In this document: positions 17,726 to 25,902 of the stretch, in pieces
How positions within the stretch are numbered: the stretch's first letter is position 1
How the letters are laid out: the number at the start of each line of letters is the position of its first letter
NCBI GenBank assembly: GCA_012516855.1
Contig: JAAYWB010000057.1
Span: 19,551-83,550, forward strand
DNA length: 64,000 nt
DNA from: Candidatus Cloacimonadota bacterium
GTDB lineage: Bacteria > Cloacimonadota > Cloacimonadia > Cloacimonadales > Cloacimonadaceae
Direction of reading: 5' to 3'
Program-made: the position numbers and the translations under genes
The notes under the pieces: generated by a model
The model's database searches: none
What the model was told of the DNA's origin: nothing
Seen by the model: the letters and a program-made list of their open reading frames with translations, nothing else

Positions 17726-18136
17726 ATGAACAAGCTGCTGACCCTGTTCGCGCTTTTCGTTTTGGTAGGGAATTTGTCCGCGTTCATCGCGGAGGGCGAA
17801 TCCAACATTTTTGAGATCATAGCAACATCGGTGGATGAATCCCTTCTGCCTCCAGCCACACTGTTCACCGGTATGCAGCCTGCCAGTCCCAATCCCTTCC
17901 GCAGCGGTGGGAAAGCCTGTGTGAGCCTTACCGTCAAAGCAGGGGAAACAGCCACCTGCGGCATCTACAATCTATCCGGGCAGTTAGTGCGCTCCCAGAC
18001 CTACGCTCCAGGCAACCATAATTTCGTTTGGAACGGACATGACCTCTCAGGCGAGCCCTGCGCCAGCGGAATCTATCTAATCCGGCTCAAATCCCCCAGC
18101 CACAATTCCAGCGCCAAACTGGTGCTGATCAAATGA
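17726..18136 (+). CDS. Small secreted protein made almost wholly of a type IX-like sorting domain
   Basis: 136 residues. Signal peptide MNKLLTLFALFVLVGNLSA, then about 30 residues without recognisable motif, then a complete FlgD-like/Por-type C-terminal sorting domain: SPNPF near residue 54, GIYNLSGQLVRS, FVWNGHDLSGEPCASGIYLIRL and the final AKLVLIK. In type IX secretion the domain directs the passenger across the outer membrane and is removed; here there is almost no passenger. It may be a free sorting module, a surface peptide or the remnant of a larger protein. AAGGAG lies six bases before the ATG. The next gene starts 10 bp later. Confidence 0.75.
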   Translation: MNKLLTLFALFVLVGNLSAFIAEGESNIFEIIATSVDESLLPPATLFTGMQPASPNPFRSGGKACVSLTVKAGETATCGIYNLSGQLVRSQTYAPGNHNFVWNGHDLSGEPCASGIYLIRLKSPSHNSSAKLVLIK

Positions 18137-18146
18137 GGGAGGCGAA

Positions 18147-19505
18147 ATGAACAAGCTCGCGATTTTCATCCTGTTCCTTACAGCCGGCCTGTTATCGGCA
18201 GCCCCAGTGCTGACAAACATTACGGCCGGGCAGTTGTACGACCAGGTCCTGATCAACTACCATCTGGCCCATCCGGACAACTTGCCCTGTGAAATCTCAG
18301 TGCAGGTTTCCAATGACGGTGGAGCCAGCTACACCATCTTTCCCACTGCCCTCAGCGGAGATGTTGGAACCATTTCTACCACGGCCTCTGGCGCCCAGTA
18401 TCAGATCAACTGGAATTACATTTCTGATGGAGTAGGCAGCGGCAAAAACTATCGCGTAAAAGTGATAGCCGATGACGGAGCTGGAGAAGTGGCAGCGCCA
18501 GTCTTCAATCCCCCCGCTGGGTCCTACGAAAACGCGCAAAACGTGACCATCACCTGCCCCACAAGTGGAGCCACCATCCGCTACACCACAGACGGCAGTG
18601 AGCCTGGCTCCGAGTCTGAGATATATTCAACCCCTATCCACATCGACGAGACCACCACCCTGAAAGCACAGGGCTTCAAGTCAGGCTGGACTCCCAGCGC
18701 GGTGAGCAGCGCGGAATACACCATCGCCCCTTCAAATATGATCTATCTTTCAGGCGGTTCGTTCACAATGGGCGACACCAGAGGAGAGGGAACCACCGAC
18801 GAACTTCCCACCCACAGCGTGATTCTAAGTCCTTTCTACATCGGCAAGTATGAGGTAACCCAAGGCGAATGGCAAGCAGTGATGGGTTCCAACCCCGCCA
18901 GCGGCTACGGGGTGGGAGCCAATTATCCAGTTTACAGCATCTCCTGGTACTCCACCCTGAAATTCTGCAACTTGCTCAGCATGGCTGAAGGCCTCACCCC
19001 GGTCTATACAATCCTCGACTCCACCAATCCAGCCAACTGGGGCAACGTTCCCTCCAGCTGGGATGACAACTGGAACGCCGCGGTCTGCGACTGGACCGCC
19101 AACGGCTACCGCCTGCCCACAGAGGCAGAATGGGAATATGCCGCCCGCGGCGGAACTAACAGCCCAGACTATCTCTACGCGGGTTCGGATGATATCAATT
19201 CCGTGGCCTGGTATTTATCAAACTCGGCTGAAAACACCCATCCTGTCGGGACCAAAGCCCCCAACGGCATCGGCGCTTATGACATGAGCGGCAACGTCTG
19301 GGAATGGTGCTGGGACTGGAATGGCGATTACTCTGGCACAGCCCAGACCAACCCCACCGGACCTGCCGCCGGGGATACCAGAATCATCCGCAGCGGCTTC
19401 TTTCTGAATAGCCCGGCTTGGTGCCGCGTCTCGAAGCGCTACAGCAGTTTCGTTCACGACCCCGTCTTCTACCTCGGTTTCCGCCTCGCCCGGTCTGGTA
19501 TGTGA
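18147..19505 (+). CDS. Secreted SUMF1/FGE-sulfatase-domain protein with chitobiase-like repeat
   Basis: 452 residues. Signal peptide MNKLAIFILFLTAGLLSAAP, a beta-rich domain to about 115, a chitobiase/Fn3-associated repeat (PVFNPPAGSYENAQNVTI...RYTTDGSEP...) to about 195, then a formylglycine-generating-enzyme-type domain: MIYLSGGSFTMGDTRGEG, PFYIGKYEVTQGEWQAVMG, YRLPTEAEWEYAARGG, GNVWEWCWDW and GFRLARSGM at the end. The usual RGGSW.. element is RSGFFLNSPAWC, which keeps only one of the two catalytic Cys positions of true FGE, so sulfatase activation is doubtful; many relatives are structural or binding proteins. Unlike its neighbours it has no sorting domain. Confidence 0.85.
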   Translation: MNKLAIFILFLTAGLLSAAPVLTNITAGQLYDQVLINYHLAHPDNLPCEISVQVSNDGGASYTIFPTALSGDVGTISTTASGAQYQINWNYISDGVGSGKNYRVKVIADDGAGEVAAPVFNPPAGSYENAQNVTITCPTSGATIRYTTDGSEPGSESEIYSTPIHIDETTTLKAQGFKSGWTPSAVSSAEYTIAPSNMIYLSGGSFTMGDTRGEGTTDELPTHSVILSPFYIGKYEVTQGEWQAVMGSNPASGYGVGANYPVYSISWYSTLKFCNLLSMAEGLTPVYTILDSTNPANWGNVPSSWDDNWNAAVCDWTANGYRLPTEAEWEYAARGGTNSPDYLYAGSDDINSVAWYLSNSAENTHPVGTKAPNGIGAYDMSGNVWEWCWDWNGDYSGTAQTNPTGPAAGDTRIIRSGFFLNSPAWCRVSKRYSSFVHDPVFYLGFRLARSGM

Positions 19506-19546
19506 TATTCCTGTTTTCCCGCTGTTCTGCCTGAAAGGAGGTCCAA

Positions 19547-21442
19547 ATGCGTAAAACAACCCTGCTTTTCCTGGCTTTGCTGGGGCTGCTGCCAGCTTTG
19601 TGTGCACTACCCCGCGAACTGGTGGTGGTGGAGGTTGTCACGGGGACCTGGTGCCAGTATTGCCCCGGCGCCGCCATGGCCTGCCACGACCTGTTGCAAA
19701 ACGGGCATCCGGTTGCCGTCATCAAGAACCACACCGGCGACGCCTTCACCAACCAGTATTCCGAGGCCCGCAACAACTTTTACAACCCCACCGGAGTCCC
19801 CACAGCCTGGTTTGACGGCCTGAACCCAAGTTCCGGAGGCAGCGCCACCCAATCCCTCTACACCACATACCTGCCCAGGGTGACAGCCCGGCTGGGCGTG
19901 CCTTCCCACTTCACGATCAGTGCCCAGGGCACTCAGGAGGGACCCCAAGTCCATTTGTCCGTGACGGTTACCAAGCCGGAGACGGACAGCAATACAAACG
20001 TGAAGCTGCACGCCGTCCTCACAGAATCCAACATCGCTTTCCCCTGGCAAAACCAGACAACGCTGGAAAACGTCAACCGGCTCATGTTGCCGGATCAGAA
20101 CGGAACAGACATCAACCTCAGCACCGGAGGCTCCACCACCATCAACCTCAGCTTCACCCCGAATCCAGCCTGGCAACTGGCCAATTGCGAGATGATCTTC
20201 TTCTTGCAGAACATGAATTCCAAGGAAATCCTCCAGGCAGTGAAGTACCCCCTGGCTGACCTGGCGGGCTACTATCCGCTTTCCACCAACACCCTGGACT
20301 TTCCGGACACCTACCTTTCCGGAGCGGCCACCCTTCCGCTGACGATCACGAACTACCTTGACACCCCGGTTTCCGGCACAATCACCAGCGACAATCCGGT
20401 CTTTACCTGCAGCGTGACGAACTTCAGCATCCCCGGTTCTTCATCCCTCACTGCCACCGTTACTTTCACCCCCGCCGCAGTTCAAACCTACGCAGGGAAC
20501 CTCACCGTCAGCAGTAACCTCCACAACCACCCAAACCTCAGCGTTACACTTTCCGGGACTGGATATTCCAACCTGGCCCCGACTGTTGAAAACCTCCAGG
20601 TCACGGGGCCACCGGTTCTGTATCAACAGCAGTTTGCCAGCTATGATTTCATCGACGCGGACGGTGATGCCGAAGGCAACACCGCTTATCAGTGGTACAG
20701 GTTCATAAATGATATTCCCCAGGCCATTGCCAACGCGAACGAGGTGGTTTACAGGGCCGTGAATGAAGATTTGGGCTATCCCATAGCCATCCAGGTGACC
20801 CCGGTGGACGAAAACGGAATGGCTGGAATGCCGGTAATGAGCCCTCCCACCCTTCCCATCGAGGTGCTGCCGCCACCTCAAAACCTGCAGGGGACCTGCA
20901 TCCCGCCCGACACCGTGCAGCTAAGCTGGGAAACGCCCCAACATTTTGGCTTAAGAGGCCTGGCAGGCTACCGCATTTACCGTGACAGCAACAGCATCTC
21001 CAGCCTCTCAGATCCGGGCATCCTCTCTTTCAGCGACACCGGGGTTTCCCTCGGCACCCATGAATACTGGGTCCGCTCGGTCTTTGACGATCCCCCGATG
21101 CTTTCCGGCCCGTCCAACACTGTCTCCGTGATGGTCAGCGTGGCCACAGACGACCAGCTGGCCCCCGTGGAAGTTGGGGTGAGGGTTTCCCCAAATCCCT
21201 TCCACGGCGGCACCGGGATAAGCATCAAAAGCGAAGCCGGGGCCAGAGTGGAATTTGCCATTTACAACATCCGCGGCCAGTTGGTGAAAAACGTGAACCT
21301 CACCGCGGACAATGCAGGAAAGGCAGGCTTCACCTGGGACGGAACTGATGCCCAAGGCAGCCCTGTGAACAGCGGTGTTTACCAATACCGGATGTCCAGC
21401 GCCGGCAGGTTCAGGACCGGCCGCGTCGTCCTTATCAGGTAA
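19547..21442 (+). CDS. Secreted Omp28-like thioredoxin-fold protein with C-terminal sorting domain
   Basis: 631 residues. Signal peptide MRKTTLLFLALLGLLPALCA, then a thioredoxin-like domain with CQYC at about residues 36-39 (VTGTWCQYCPGAAM) and the cis-Pro region NPTGVPTAWFDG, as in Omp28-related proteins of Bacteroidetes. A choice-of-anchor-D type beta domain (LDFPDTYLSGAATLPLTI...) follows, then a PKD/Ig-like segment (FIDADGDAEG), one fibronectin-III domain (QLSWETPQ... GLAGYRIYRD), and a complete sorting domain (SPNPFHGG, AIYNIRGQLVKN, SGVYQYRM, GRVVLIR). It should be exported to the surface. AAAGGAGG precedes the ATG. Confidence 0.85.
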   Translation: MRKTTLLFLALLGLLPALCALPRELVVVEVVTGTWCQYCPGAAMACHDLLQNGHPVAVIKNHTGDAFTNQYSEARNNFYNPTGVPTAWFDGLNPSSGGSATQSLYTTYLPRVTARLGVPSHFTISAQGTQEGPQVHLSVTVTKPETDSNTNVKLHAVLTESNIAFPWQNQTTLENVNRLMLPDQNGTDINLSTGGSTTINLSFTPNPAWQLANCEMIFFLQNMNSKEILQAVKYPLADLAGYYPLSTNTLDFPDTYLSGAATLPLTITNYLDTPVSGTITSDNPVFTCSVTNFSIPGSSSLTATVTFTPAAVQTYAGNLTVSSNLHNHPNLSVTLSGTGYSNLAPTVENLQVTGPPVLYQQQFASYDFIDADGDAEGNTAYQWYRFINDIPQAIANANEVVYRAVNEDLGYPIAIQVTPVDENGMAGMPVMSPPTLPIEVLPPPQNLQGTCIPPDTVQLSWETPQHFGLRGLAGYRIYRDSNSISSLSDPGILSFSDTGVSLGTHEYWVRSVFDDPPMLSGPSNTVSVMVSVATDDQLAPVEVGVRVSPNPFHGGTGISIKSEAGARVEFAIYNIRGQLVKNVNLTADNAGKAGFTWDGTDAQGSPVNSGVYQYRMSSAGRFRTGRVVLIR

Positions 21443-21816
21443 GTCTTGCGGGCCGCTTTCTGATTGAGCACCCACTTGATTCTTTAGATAGAAATGTTTA
21501 GCCGCCAAGAGGCCCTGCCTGTCAGGTCCTGAGCGCTTTCAACCAGCCCTCTCCCCCGCCTCCCGCAAGATACTCGCATCAAATGCGGGCATTATGCGGG
21601 AGGCGTATTAGATCCACTGGACAGGGCCTTAACGGCCAGACCGCCTCGCTTCATTCCTCCAAAGGGTCACTAACCAATACACAGTCCCACCATCGTGTTC
21701 AGCATCCCGGGTAAAACCACCTGATTTGTATGAGAACCGAACGATTTTCCCTTGACATTTTCCTGCCCTGATTGCCTTTGGCATTTTGAGAAGAAAACCA
21801 TTGAAAAGGAGAAAAG
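21443..21816. other. Intergenic gap with family-1 repeat and a -35-like box
   Basis: No gene is seen. The gap holds the family-1 inverted repeat (21510-21640) and a plus-strand TTGACA at 21752-21757, 60 bp before the helical-repeat gene, with a poor -10 region (CCTTTG, 17 bp on). Confidence 0.5.
21510..21640. repeat. Family-1 dispersed inverted-repeat element, copy near 21.5 kb
   Basis: Outer arms AGGCCCTG (21510-21517) and CAGGGCCT (21622-21629) enclose an inner 11-bp perfect inverted repeat CGCCTCCCGCA (21557-21567) / TGCGGGAGGCG (21595-21605). It matches the element at 59062-59190 in the same orientation, including an identical 19-nt end CAGGGCCTTAACGGCCAGA. It is non-coding and lies 70 bp beyond the stop of the secreted-protein gene. 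Confidence 0.75.
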
Positions 21817-22626
21817 ATGCTTACCATCGACTGGAAGGAAAGGCTCAGAAAGGACACGATCGAGTATCTGCAGAAGAAGCTGCCCCAAAACGACTTTGAC
21901 TTTGAAATAATCTTCATCGCCTATCCCGAACGGGTCAATGGAAAGATACCTCCCCAAGTGATTGTGCACGTGGCCAATAGCATCGTTAAGAAGCTGGGCA
22001 AGAATCACGAGAAATACCTGCATTTTTACAAACACCTTTGGGATAAAAAAGGCGAAACCGGCAGAACCGCGTTCATCGCCATCATGGCCAAGCTAGTGCA
22101 GAAAAAACCGGCGGTGTACCTGCCCATGGTGCAAAAAGCCGTGAACAACGCCCATGATGCCGATCTGGCATCGATTTTTGAAAAAGTGATGCTGCCGCTG
22201 CTGCGCAAGCAACCGGAAGAATACCTCAGTTATGCCTACGACTGGACCCGCAGCGGCAAGGAACTGGTGCGCAAACAAGCCGTGAACCTTTTGATAAAGC
22301 TATTGAAAAGGAACCCGGAACTGAGCGGAGAGGTGGTGCAGCACTTCGTTAACCAGTGGCTGCAACCTCTCGACGATCTTGCCTCCAACCACGTGACCCT
22401 GCTCAAGGCGGTTCAAAAGCTGGACTGGGAGCTTTATCTGGACGTCTGGCGCCAACATGACCAGAGCCGCGATCCCCAAAGCGCTGAAATCCTCTGCGCC
22501 TCCTTGCAAAGCTATCATCCGGAAATCGAGGAGACCGTCGAGAACTGGACCAAAAGCGGCAACGCCCGGCTCAAAAAGGCCGCCGTGGCCGCCCAACGCA
22601 TCCTGCTAAAGAAGAAGCCTGCCTGA
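21817..22626 (+). CDS. HEAT-like helical repeat protein
   Basis: 269-residue soluble protein with no signal peptide, built of paired helices throughout (for example FIAIMAKLVQKKPAVYLPMVQKAV and VRKQAVNLLIKLLKRNPELSGEVV). The layout resembles HEAT/armadillo proteins and distantly the DNA alkylation-repair AlkD fold, but no catalytic residues can be assigned. The surface is basic and the C-terminus is Lys-rich (ILLKKKPA), which would suit nucleic-acid contact. AAAAGGAG lies before the ATG, and its stop abuts greA directly (TGAATG), so it is co-translated with a transcription factor. Confidence 0.6.
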   Translation: MLTIDWKERLRKDTIEYLQKKLPQNDFDFEIIFIAYPERVNGKIPPQVIVHVANSIVKKLGKNHEKYLHFYKHLWDKKGETGRTAFIAIMAKLVQKKPAVYLPMVQKAVNNAHDADLASIFEKVMLPLLRKQPEEYLSYAYDWTRSGKELVRKQAVNLLIKLLKRNPELSGEVVQHFVNQWLQPLDDLASNHVTLLKAVQKLDWELYLDVWRQHDQSRDPQSAEILCASLQSYHPEIEETVENWTKSGNARLKKAAVAAQRILLKKKPA

Positions 22627-23106
22627 ATGGACCTCAGCATTCTGATAACCCCCGCTGGCATGGAAGCAATTCAGCGCCGCATACAAAAGCTGATGGGCGA
22701 ACGCCCCGAAGTGGTGAAGGCCGTGATGGTCGCCCGCGAATTCGGCGATTTGAGCGAGAACGCAGAATACAAGGCTGCGCGTGAAAAACAGCGCCAAATC
22801 GACGGTGAAATCGACCATTTGCGCCGTCGCTGTTCGCACCTGAAAGTTATCGACATCGACTCCATCCCCAAAGACAAAGCCCGCTTCGGCTGCGTTTGCC
22901 AAACCCGCGACACTGCCAACGGCGAGGAAATCACCTTCCAGATCGTGGGTGTGGATGAGCTTAACTTCCACAACCGAGAAGGCATCCAGCCGGTTTCCGT
23001 GCTGTCGCCCATCGGAAACGCCCTGCTTGGCAAAAAGGCCGGCGAAATCGCCGTGGTGAAAGCACCTATGGGCGAACGGACCCTTGAAATCCTGAATATA
23101 TCCTGA
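22627..23106 (+). CDS. greA: Transcription elongation factor GreA/GreB
   Basis: 159 residues, the family length. Residues 1 to about 75 form the coiled coil inserted into the RNA polymerase secondary channel; FGDLSENAEYKAAREKQRQID holds the acidic tip residues (D and E of DLSENAEY) that promote transcript cleavage. The C-terminal FKBP-like domain ends in the usual SPIGNALLGKKAGEIAVVKAP. GreA rather than GreB is favoured by that ending but is not certain. Immediately downstream of the helical-repeat gene. Confidence 0.93.
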   Translation: MDLSILITPAGMEAIQRRIQKLMGERPEVVKAVMVAREFGDLSENAEYKAAREKQRQIDGEIDHLRRRCSHLKVIDIDSIPKDKARFGCVCQTRDTANGEEITFQIVGVDELNFHNREGIQPVSVLSPIGNALLGKKAGEIAVVKAPMGERTLEILNIS

Positions 23107-23126
23107 TAAGCATAAATGGAGAATAA

Positions 23127-24545
23127 ATGAAAGCAACCAAAAACAAAGCCAAAAACACTCTAACGTATGAGCGGAAAAACTTCTGGAAAGAAGCTTCCGC
23201 CGCGAAAATCAGAGAAGCCCAGGCATTCGCAGGGCCTTACAAGGAATTTCTGAACAAAGCCAAGACCGAGCGCGAAACCGTACTCTGGACGGAAGCCCTG
23301 CTCAAGGCGAACAAGTTTCAACCCCTGACCGCCGCCAAGGCCGGAAAACGCGTCTATTCCATCTTTCGCGGCAAGACCATCGCCATGGCCGTGATCGGCA
23401 GCGAGCCCGTTAGCCACGGAGTGAACATGGTTGCCGCGCACGTTGACGCACCCAGGGTGGACCTCAAGCAAAACCCGCTCTACGAGGATAAAAACAGCGA
23501 CATGGCCTGCATGCGCACCCACTATTACGGCGGAATCAAGAAATACCAGTGGGTATCCACACCGCTGGCGCTGCACGGCGTCATCGTGAAAGCCGATGGC
23601 TCGTTGCTGAATGTCTGCATCGGCGAAGATGAAGGCGACCCGGTCTTTATCATTCCGGACCTGCTGCCCCATCTGGCCCGCAAGGAACAGTACACCAAGA
23701 ATCTGGCAGACGCCATCGACGCCTCGAGGATGAACCTGATCTTCAGCGGCATGCAGGAACCGGACAAAGAGGAAAAAGAAGCCCTCAAAGCCTATGCCCT
23801 CAAGCTTTTGAACAAGAAGTACGGAATTGTCGAGCAGGACTTCATCTCCGCCGAACTGCAGTTGGTGCCGGCTACTCCGGCCCGGGACGCTGGCTTTGAC
23901 GCCTCGATGGTGGTGGGCTATGGCCAAGACGACCGCATCTGCGCCTACGCCGGGTTGCAGGCCATGCTGGCCAATCTGGACGCCAAACCCAAACGCACCA
24001 TGGTGGTCTATTTCTCTGATAAGGAGGAAGTTGGAAGCCAGGGCAACACCGGAGCCCAGTCCGTCTTCATCCAGGATTTCGTAGCCTCCCTTCTCCGGCA
24101 CAACGGCGAAAATGACAGCAGTTCGAACCTGCGCCAGACCTTTATGAACTCCATGATCCTCTCCGGGGACGTGACCGCGGCCGTGGATCCCAACTATCCA
24201 AACGTGCACGAGCGCCAGAACGCTGTGCTTTTCAACCACGGCGTCGGCATCTCCAAATTCACCGGCAGTAACGGCAAATACAGCTGCAACGACGCCAACG
24301 CTGAATTCACCGCCAAAGTTATTCGCATCTTTGACACGGCCGGGGTTTTCTGGCAGATGGGCGAACTGGGCAAGGTGGATGAAGGCGGTGGCGGCACCAT
24401 CGCTTACATTTTGGCCAACCTGGGCGCAGAAGTGATAGACTGCGGCACAGGCCTGATGGGCATGCATTCGCTTTACGAGCTGTGCAGCAAAGCCGACCTG
24501 TATTCCACTTTCGCAGGATACAAAGCATTTCTGATTGCTAAATAG
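23127..24545 (+). CDS. M18-family metalloaminopeptidase
   Basis: 472-residue zinc aminopeptidase of family M18, which removes N-terminal acidic or neutral residues in the cytoplasm. Metal-binding and catalytic motifs are present: HVDAPRVDLKQNPLYED near residue 105, GYGQDDRICAYAGLQAM, YFSDKEEVGSQGNTGAQS, and near the C-terminus MGMHSLYELCSKADLYST. GGAG lies five bases before the ATG. This is the longer of two M18 proteins in the window (the other starts beyond the right edge) and belongs to a different subgroup. It fits peptide-based growth. Confidence 0.9.
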   Translation: MKATKNKAKNTLTYERKNFWKEASAAKIREAQAFAGPYKEFLNKAKTERETVLWTEALLKANKFQPLTAAKAGKRVYSIFRGKTIAMAVIGSEPVSHGVNMVAAHVDAPRVDLKQNPLYEDKNSDMACMRTHYYGGIKKYQWVSTPLALHGVIVKADGSLLNVCIGEDEGDPVFIIPDLLPHLARKEQYTKNLADAIDASRMNLIFSGMQEPDKEEKEALKAYALKLLNKKYGIVEQDFISAELQLVPATPARDAGFDASMVVGYGQDDRICAYAGLQAMLANLDAKPKRTMVVYFSDKEEVGSQGNTGAQSVFIQDFVASLLRHNGENDSSSNLRQTFMNSMILSGDVTAAVDPNYPNVHERQNAVLFNHGVGISKFTGSNGKYSCNDANAEFTAKVIRIFDTAGVFWQMGELGKVDEGGGGTIAYILANLGAEVIDCGTGLMGMHSLYELCSKADLYSTFAGYKAFLIAK

Positions 24546-24574
24546 ATCAACTATCTAAAAGTAAGGAGGAAAAG

Positions 24575-25894
24575 ATGAGAAAAACGTTATTCGCGCTGCT
24601 GATCGTGATGCTGGCATTGTCAGCCTGCGTAAGCAACAAGACTTTCAAGGCGCAACAAGCCAAGGTCCAGATCATGGAGGCCCGGCAGAACAATCAGGAC
24701 GCCGAACTGGAAATGGCGCGCAAAGATATCATCAATAATAGGGAGAAGCTCGACCAACTGATCATCAGGCTAAACAGCGTGGACGAGCAGTTGCAGGTGC
24801 TGGAACCGATGCAGGACGAAATCGTGAACTCAGCCACGGCTCTGGTGAACCTCCAGGGTGAAGTGGCAGCCATCAGCGGCCAGCTAAACGAGGCCATCGC
24901 GGCCAACGCCAAGCTGGAGCAGAAACTCACCGCCCTCACCACCGATACCAACGAGACCTTCGACGCCTATTCTGATTACCTCAAACAGATGAAGGACTCC
25001 CAGTCCGGCTTTGCCACCAAAGAAGAAGTAGCCCAATTGACAGAGGAAAGCACCAGGCTTGCCCAAGTTTTGGATGACTTGACCGCCGAAGTCGAATCCA
25101 TCGCCCTCTTTATGGACGAGCAGGACGCCATTCTGGAGCAACTGGGTGAATTCGCTGAAAACCAGGCTGCCTTCAACGAGGGCATCAACCTCGAAAAAGA
25201 GGCCATGGCTGAGTTACAAGCCTCACAGACTACCCTTACCGAAGACCAGCAAAAGAGCGCCGCCCAGGAAAAAGAAGCAATTTGGACCGAAATCACCCGT
25301 ATCCGCGGTGAACTCACCAAATCCCAAAACGAGCTTACCGCCATCCGCCAGACCCTGAGTTCCGACGTGGAAGGACTCAAAAAAGACAGAACGCAAGTGA
25401 TGACCGAGATGAGCGAATTACGCGAACGGGTCTATGCCGTCAACAGCGACCTCACCAGCCTCACCACCGACCTGCAGTCTGTGATCACGAAAGAACGGAC
25501 CGCGGCAGAAAAACGCCGCCTGGAAGCCATTAACAAGCAGTACAAGGCAGCCCTTGCAGAATACAACAGAGGCCGGCACGAAAACTCCATCGTGCTCTTT
25601 GAGGAATTCCTGAAAGCCAATCCCGATTGTGAACTCAGCCCCAACGCCTACTACTGGATCGGCGAGAATTATTACAGCGCCGGCAACTACCCCAAAGCGC
25701 TACGCCAGTTCCAGGAAGTGGTGGACCGCTATCAGGGCCACGACAAGGCTTGGGACGCCCAGTTGAAGATCGGCCTTACCTATTTCCAGATGCAGGACTA
25801 TGAATCCACTTACAACGAACTGATGGTAATCAAAAACTACAATCCCGGCTATCCTCAGATGAAGATAGTGGATAAGTATCTGAAGAGAATCTGA
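24575..25894 (+). CDS. CpoB/YbgF-like coiled-coil TPR lipoprotein
   Basis: 439 residues. Lipoprotein signal MRKTLFALLIVMLALSAC with lipobox LSAC, then a very long coiled coil (residues about 25-310, rich in Q, E, L, K) and a C-terminal TPR domain of about 120 residues (YKAALAEYNRGRHENSIVLFEEFLKANP, NAYYWIGENYYSAGNYPKALRQFQEVVDRY). CpoB/YbgF, which links Tol-Pal to peptidoglycan synthesis, has the same order but a much shorter coil of about 60 residues. The long coil could span the periplasm. AAGGAGG precedes the ATG. It heads an operon with an unknown protein, bamD-like, nadD and hemolysin III. Confidence 0.8.
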   Translation: MRKTLFALLIVMLALSACVSNKTFKAQQAKVQIMEARQNNQDAELEMARKDIINNREKLDQLIIRLNSVDEQLQVLEPMQDEIVNSATALVNLQGEVAAISGQLNEAIAANAKLEQKLTALTTDTNETFDAYSDYLKQMKDSQSGFATKEEVAQLTEESTRLAQVLDDLTAEVESIALFMDEQDAILEQLGEFAENQAAFNEGINLEKEAMAELQASQTTLTEDQQKSAAQEKEAIWTEITRIRGELTKSQNELTAIRQTLSSDVEGLKKDRTQVMTEMSELRERVYAVNSDLTSLTTDLQSVITKERTAAEKRRLEAINKQYKAALAEYNRGRHENSIVLFEEFLKANPDCELSPNAYYWIGENYYSAGNYPKALRQFQEVVDRYQGHDKAWDAQLKIGLTYFQMQDYESTYNELMVIKNYNPGYPQMKIVDKYLKRI

Positions 25895-25902
25895 ACACCC
25901 TA

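Noticed and set aside
23160..24467. Long minus-strand open frame opposite the M18 aminopeptidase
   Set aside because: Antisense shadow of a well-supported gene, with no family features and a His/Val-rich composition typical of such shadows.
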